Of a stretch of 64,000 bases of DNA, positions 60,324-64,000 are shown piece after piece (the first letter of the stretch is position 1; each line of letters opens with the position of its first letter). The stretch spans positions 1 to 64,000 of the forward strand of contig NZ_JOID01000030.1 of the NCBI RefSeq assembly GCF_000719865.1, in the 5' to 3' direction. The stretch is from Streptomyces albus subsp. albus. GTDB lineage: Bacteria; Actinomycetota; Actinomycetes; Streptomycetales; Streptomycetaceae. The notes below the pieces were generated by a model, which was not told the DNA's origin, searched no databases, and saw nothing but the letters and a program-made list of their open reading frames with translations. The translations under genes were made by a program, and so were the position numbers.

Positions 60324-61510
60324 GCGCCGCCACCACCGGCCCCGCCCCGGCCACCGCCACCGCCGCCGCGGAACAGCCCGTACCGGACCTGCTGTACTCC
60401 GAGGCGGAGGAGGACCTGCGCTCCGCCGTACGGTCCCTGCTCGCCGACCGCTGCGCACCGGCCGCCGTCCTCGCCCGGATCGAGACCGGCCGGCCGTACG
60501 ACCCGGACCTGTGGACGGCGCTCGGCGGCGGCATGGGCGCCGCCGGGCTGCTCGTGCCGGAGGAACTCGGCGGGCAGGGCGCCTCCGCCCGCGAGGCGGC
60601 CGTCGTCCTGGAGGAACTCGGCCGCGCCGCGGCCCCGTCCCCCTATCTGACCAGTGCCGTCATCGCCGTCGAGGCCCTGCTCGCCACCGAACCGGTGGAC
60701 GGGACCGAGGCCGCCGCGCTGCTGGCCGAGCTGGCCGGCGGGCGGTCCACCGCGACCCTGGCCCTGCCCTGGTCCACCGCCCCCGGTACCCGCCTCACGG
60801 TGACCGTCCGGGCCGGTGACGACGCCGCGCTCACCGGCAGCGTGCGCGGCGTCGCCGACGCCGGCGAGTCCGCGACCCTGCTCGTCCCGGCCGAAGGGCC
60901 CGGCGGGCTCGGGCTCTACGCCGTCGATACGGCGGCGTCCGGCGTCACCGTCACCCCGCGGGTGCCGCTCGACCTCACCCGCCCTCTGGCCGACACCGCC
61001 TTCGCGGACGCCCCCGCCCGGCCGGTCGCCGGCCCGGAGGAGGCCGAAGCCGCCATCCGGCGCGCGCTGTTCGCCGGAGCCGGACTGCTCGCCTCCGAAC
61101 AGCTCGGTCTCGCCGAGTGGTGCCTCGCCGAGACCGTGCGGCACACCCGGGAGCGGCATCAGTTCAACCGCCCCGTCGGCTCCTTCCAGGCCCTGAAGCA
61201 CCGGCTCGCCGCGCTCTGGCTCGACATCGTCTCGGCCCGTGCCGCGGCCCGCAACGCGGCCGACGCCCTCGCCACCGGCTCCCCCGACCTGCCCGTGGCC
61301 GTCGCCGTCGCCCAGGCGCACTGCTCGCGGACGGCCGTCCACGCCGCGGAGGAATGCGTCCAGATGCACGGCGGCATCGGCATGACCTGGGAACACCCCG
61401 CGCACCTCTACCTCAAACGGGCCAAGGCGGACGCCATCGCACTCGGCACCGCGGGGCGGCACCGGGAAGCCCTCGCCGCTCTGGTGAACCTCCCCGCCCC
61501 CTCCCCCTGA
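60320..61510 (+). CDS. Acyl-CoA dehydrogenase (second partner)
   Basis: 396 residues. Has the N-terminal helical domain (EELGGQGASAREAAVVLEEL) and the C-terminal helical domain with RHQFNRPVGSFQALKH and CVQMHGGIGMTWEHPAH. The central beta domain is short and Ala-rich, and the EGG-TSE motif of the first gene is absent. It is best explained as the partner subunit of an alpha2beta2 enzyme. Confidence 0.88.
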   Translation: MSAATTGPAPATATAAAEQPVPDLLYSEAEEDLRSAVRSLLADRCAPAAVLARIETGRPYDPDLWTALGGGMGAAGLLVPEELGGQGASAREAAVVLEELGRAAAPSPYLTSAVIAVEALLATEPVDGTEAAALLAELAGGRSTATLALPWSTAPGTRLTVTVRAGDDAALTGSVRGVADAGESATLLVPAEGPGGLGLYAVDTAASGVTVTPRVPLDLTRPLADTAFADAPARPVAGPEEAEAAIRRALFAGAGLLASEQLGLAEWCLAETVRHTRERHQFNRPVGSFQALKHRLAALWLDIVSARAAARNAADALATGSPDLPVAVAVAQAHCSRTAVHAAEECVQMHGGIGMTWEHPAHLYLKRAKADAIALGTAGRHREALAALVNLPAPSP

Positions 61511-61584
61511 GGGAACGCGGAGCCGGGCACGGCGCCGGAGGGCCCCGCGGGGGAGGGCGCTCCCCGCCCGGAGGCATTCCCTCA
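61508..61584 (+). terminator. Compound hairpin after acyl-CoA dehydrogenases
   Basis: Outer arms TGAGGGAA (61508-61515) and TTCCCTCA (61577-61584) enclose a smaller GCGGGG/CCCCGC hairpin. It starts at the stop codon of the second dehydrogenase. Confidence 0.45.
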
Positions 61585-61746
61585 CCGCCACCCCGGGCAG
61601 CGGTGATAACTCTCGGTCAACACCCGATCGGCGGACGGACGGACGACCGGTACGGAGCGCGCCATGGGCCACACTGACGCCCCAGAGCCGCTCCGTACCG
61701 CGTCCCGGCCGTACCCCTGGGTGGCCGGCCGAGGAGGTTGTCCGCG

Positions 61747-61941
61747 ATGGTGGTATCCATCTCCGTGCTGCTGCTGCTCCTGATCATCATGCTGATCTTC
61801 CTGCGCAGCGGATCCCTCAAGACCTCGCACGCGATCCTCTGCGCCGTGGTGGGATTCCTGATCGCGGGCACCGACATCGCGCCCTCCGTCTACGACGGCA
61901 TCTCGGCCACCGCGCAACTCGTCGGCGGCTTCCGCCCCTGA
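61747..61941 (+). CDS. Small two-helix membrane protein
   Basis: 64 residues. A first membrane helix (VVSISVLLLLLIIMLIFL), a short polar turn RSGSLKTSHA, a second helix with GFLIAGTDIAPSV, and a short tail. Its form recalls small proteins near transfer genes of actinomycete integrative elements, but no other mobile gene is near. ATG 61747 lies 9 nt after AGGAGG. Codon use is slightly less GC-biased than the neighbours. Confidence 0.65.
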   Translation: MVVSISVLLLLLIIMLIFLRSGSLKTSHAILCAVVGFLIAGTDIAPSVYDGISATAQLVGGFRP

Positions 61942-61976
61942 CCACGGACCCCGCCGCGGCACCGAGCGCCGCCCTT

Positions 61977-62348
61977 TCAGGCGTCCGCCGCCAGCAGCCG
62001 GGAGCGGATGAGGAACCGGACGCCCTCGGGGGCTTCGAGTGAGAATCCGCTGCCCCGGCCCTCCACCACATCGACGATCAGGCGGGTGTGGCTCCACCGT
62101 TCGTACTGGCTGACCGACATCCAGAACGGCACCGGCTCCGGCACCCCCTCGACCGCCAGTTCCGCCAGCAGCACATCCGACCCGCCCGTCCTGAACTCCC
62201 CGGCCGGGTAGCACATCGGCGCGCTGCCGTCGCAGCACCCGCCCGACTGGTGGAACATCAGCGGTCCGTGCGCCTGCCGCAACTCCCGCAACAGGTCCGC
62301 CGCCGGGCCGGTCAGCTCCACCCTGGCCGTGTCCGCGCTGTCACTCAT
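61977..62348 (-). CDS. DUF779 family protein
   Basis: 123 residues. Family signature [17 protein letters not shown], followed by later [22 protein letters not shown] and [13 protein letters not shown]. Often found next to aldehyde dehydrogenase genes; none is adjacent here (one is at 10458). Its cysteines suggest metal or cluster binding, function unproven. Confidence 0.9.
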   Translation of the reverse strand: MSDSADTARVELTGPAADLLRELRQAHGPLMFHQSGGCCDGSAPMCYPAGEFRTGGSDVLLAELAVEGVPEPVPFWMSVSQYERWSHTRLIVDVVEGRGSGFSLEAPEGVRFLIRSRLLAADA

Positions 62349-62523
62349 GTCCACCCCGGAAGTCGTCGGACGGGCCCCGCGTCGGCCACGGCTGCCACGG
62401 CTCCGTGCGCGGCGCCGCCGTCCCACGGTCACACCGGCCCCGGAAGGACGGCAAGCCCCGCGCGCCGCCGGGTTCGCCGGAAATCCGTTGTCGGGCCCGG
62501 ACGTCACACGGCAGGATCGGGGC

Positions 62524-63048
62524 GTGCTGATCCGACGTGAGACATCCGCGGACGCCGAGGGCATCCGCGCCGTCCACCGCGCGGCTTTCGCCGCCCCGGC
62601 CGGGGCCCCCGGCGAGCAGCCCGTCGAGGTGCGCCTGGTGGACGCGCTGCGCTCGGACGAGGCCTGGATCCCCGGGCTGTCGCTGGTGGCCGTCGACGCC
62701 GGGGGAGAGGTGGCCGGGCACGTCGTCTGCACCCGAGCCCGCGTCGGGGCGGCTCCCGCCCTCGGGCTGGGGCCGCTCGGCGTGCTCCCGGCTCTGCAGC
62801 GGCGGGGTGTCGGGTCCGCCCTGATGCACGCCGTGCTGGGCGCCGCCGACGCGCTCGGCGAACCGCTCGTCGTGCTGCTCGGCCACACCGGGTACTACCC
62901 GCGCTTCGGCTTCCGCCCCGCAGCCGGGTACGGCATCGTCCCGCCCGTCCCCGAGTGGGCCGCACACTTCCAGGTGCGCACCCTGACGACGTACGACCCC
63001 GCGCTGCGGGGCCCGTTCGGCTACGCCGAGCCGTTCAACGACCTTTAG
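62524..63048 (+). CDS. GNAT family N-acetyltransferase (YhbS-like)
   Basis: 174 residues. Acetyl-CoA loop [20 protein letters not shown], then [15 protein letters not shown], a signature of the YhbS/COG3153 type. GTG 62524 is the likely start (GGAT close upstream, homology begins LIRRETSAD). Acceptor unknown. Confidence 0.87.
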   Translation: MLIRRETSADAEGIRAVHRAAFAAPAGAPGEQPVEVRLVDALRSDEAWIPGLSLVAVDAGGEVAGHVVCTRARVGAAPALGLGPLGVLPALQRRGVGSALMHAVLGAADALGEPLVVLLGHTGYYPRFGFRPAAGYGIVPPVPEWAAHFQVRTLTTYDPALRGPFGYAEPFNDL

Positions 63049-63059
63049 GGCACGCCCTC

Positions 63060-63093
63060 GGGTGTCCTGTCACGCGGGGTGTCCTGTCACGCG
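63060..63093. repeat. Perfect 17-nt tandem duplication
   Basis: GGGTGTCCTGTCACGCG occurs twice without gap (63060-63076, 63077-63093), 11 nt after the GNAT stop. Confidence 0.9.
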
Positions 63094-63382
63094 GAGCGGA
63101 TCCCGTGGCCGTTGCAGTAATCCAGAACGGAACGAATGGGCGGCCGCCGCTTTCCGGCACTTCCGCGCTGTGGCCAGAACTCACTGACCGGCTACCGGCC
63201 GAAAAGCCATCGGAAGGGACTTCCGGCGCACGGCGTGGCCATATTCCGGTACGCGGCTGCCGTCTCACCGGACGTTCCGGCCCGCCTGTCGAGTTGGGCA
63301 CCGGGACCGGACGGCATTGTTTCGGCCTTGTTTCCCGAGTGAGACGCGCACCCTTGTCATGGTCCTGGAGGACCTCCTATCG

Positions 63383-63396
63383 TGGGAGCGCTCCCA
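63383..63396. promoter_or_regulatory. Perfect CebR-type operator
   Basis: TGGGAGCGCTCCCA is a perfect 14-bp palindrome identical to the binding site of CebR, the cellobiose/cellotriose-responsive repressor of Streptomyces. No cellulase, beta-glucosidase or cebEFG gene is visible next to it. Confidence 0.75.
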
Positions 63397-63420
63397 CCCC
63401 TGCCCCCCCACGGGTCAGCA

Positions 63421-63469
63421 GGAGGCCAGGTAATGACGCCGGAATGGTTGAAGACATCACCTGGCCTCC
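63421..63469. repeat. 11-bp inverted repeat containing a ribosome-site-like GGAGG
   Basis: GGAGGCCAGGT (63421-63431) and ACCTGGCCTCC (63459-63469) are perfect complements across 27 nt. The left arm includes GGAGG 7 nt before an ATG at 63433. A folded transcript would hide that site. Confidence 0.6.
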
Positions 63470-63543
63470 CGATCCGGCAGGCCGTACGTTTTGATACTCA
63501 GCACCCCCTGGCGGTGCGCCGAACGCACCGGTGGAATCCGTAA
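63433..63543 (+). CDS. Doubtful 36-aa reading frame after the CebR box
   Basis: Short frame starting MTPEWLKTSPGL and ending in RRTHRWNP, TAA stop. Only the GGAGG 7 nt upstream and the operator 37 nt before it support it; codon use is not Streptomyces-like. It could be a leader peptide or the start of a decayed cellulolytic gene. Confidence 0.2.
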   Translation: MTPEWLKTSPGLPIRQAVRFDTQHPLAVRRTHRWNP

Positions 63544-63853
63544 CCGGGCTGAAGCGCCCCGTCGCGTCAAGGCGGTCGCGCCGGCGGATGCGCCGGCCGG
63601 TCGCCGCGGAGTATCGATCCGTATCGTCGTGCCCCTGTCTCCGCAGAGGACCTCCGGGAGTCCGGACAGCAGCGCCAGTTTTCCCACCCTGTTCCGCGAT
63701 GCGCCGTGCCGTGTCGCTGCCCGGGGCCGGCGCGCTGCCCGGATGAGGCTCTGGCACGCCGGCGTTCCGCCGCTACTCTCCGGGCCTCGTTCAGTGTGGG
63801 CGGATTCGGGATCGTCCCCCTTCCGTCATGGTCCACGACGATCGATTGGAGAA

Positions 63854-64000
63854 TCATGTCCGGTGTACTTCTGGCAAGTGGGGCTGCCGCGGCGTTACTC
63901 GCTTCCACGCTCACCGCTTCCACCGTCTCCGCCGAGGAGACCGTCCCGCCGGAGAAGATCCAGCTCTCCGTCAACACCGTGAACGGCTCGGGCTGCCCGG
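63854..64000 (+). CDS. Secreted DUF4360-like protein, cut by window end
   Basis: 49 codons visible. A signal peptide (ASGAAAALLASTLTASTVSA) precedes KIQLSVNTVNGSGCP, which matches the start of DUF4360 secreted proteins of Streptomyces. Function unknown. The ATG has TTGGAGA just upstream. Confidence 0.65.

Larger units (their letters stand above)
63049..63853. promoter_or_regulatory. 805-bp gene-poor region with several DNA elements
   Basis: This stretch is less GC-rich than most of the window. It holds the 17-nt tandem repeat, the CebR-type palindrome and the inverted repeat listed separately, plus many short open frames without consistent codon bias. Codon position-3 GC preference is absent, so it is non-coding or decayed sequence. 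Confidence 0.5.

Noticed and set aside
63136..63342. 68-codon plus-strand frame
   Set aside because: No ribosome site, codon bias unlike the genome, no recognisable domain.

Overview
The window looks like chromosomal DNA of a Streptomyces or close relative. GC content is very high, third codon positions are almost always G or C, GTG starts and ATGA/GTGA stop-start overlaps are common, and several families are typical of the genus: a conservon (cvn), DUF574 methyltransferases, an egtABCD operon, DUF6480/DUF6343/DUF2267 proteins, and a chitinase with DasR-type operators. I see no rRNA, tRNA, CRISPR array, complete insertion sequence or prophage. All calls come from reading the sequence and from general family knowledge; no database search was run.

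Layout. 1-1.7 kb: a GT-C-like polytopic membrane protein. 2.2-6.7 kb: a five-gene conservon, cvnABCD plus a P450 in which the K-helix ExxR is replaced by EQVLW (as in CYP157). Converging on it across a shared hairpin is a two-gene terpene unit (6.7-8.8 kb): a class I terpene synthase and a TleD/BezA-like C-methyltransferase, suggesting an extra-methylated, non-canonical terpene. 9.4-15 kb: a DUF574 methyltransferase, an aldehyde dehydrogenase, a GH114-like lipoprotein, and an unusual SDR with a zinc-finger-like N-terminus and no catalytic tyrosine. 15.4-22.8 kb: a 56-aa protein, a cysteine-type molybdo-formate dehydrogenase (alpha, FeS beta, NrfD-like anchor) and a Zn dehydrogenase of formaldehyde dehydrogenase type. 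This could form a formaldehyde-to-formate-to-CO2 route feeding the quinone pool.

22.9-38.6 kb is mostly household and envelope genes: a DUF6328 membrane protein with an uncharacterised long protein, a fused SecDF, a FUSC transporter-like protein, transketolase, an epimerase, two tandem GT2 glycosyltransferases, small DUF proteins, a type II NADH dehydrogenase-like protein and a GNAT. 38.6-46.5 kb is signalling and surface: a CAP-domain secreted protein behind an array of CGCTCC inverted repeats, a two-component system, a universal stress protein, and a DUF574 methyltransferase overlapping a PAS-GGDEF-EAL protein. 46.7-49.8 kb: a degenerate tyrosine-recombinase-like protein, an MreB/Mbl paralogue, dodecin and DUF3140.

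50-54.5 kb is the ergothioneine operon egtA-egtB-egtC-egtD on the minus strand. 55-57.6 kb: a secreted S1 protease with an acidic glycine-rich tail, and a GH19 chitinase. 58-61.5 kb: a quinone oxidoreductase and a pair of overlapping acyl-CoA dehydrogenases. The right end has a small membrane protein, DUF779, a GNAT, and a gene-poor stretch with a perfect CebR-type palindrome that has no evident cellulolytic gene beside it. The last gene (DUF4360-like) is cut by the window edge.
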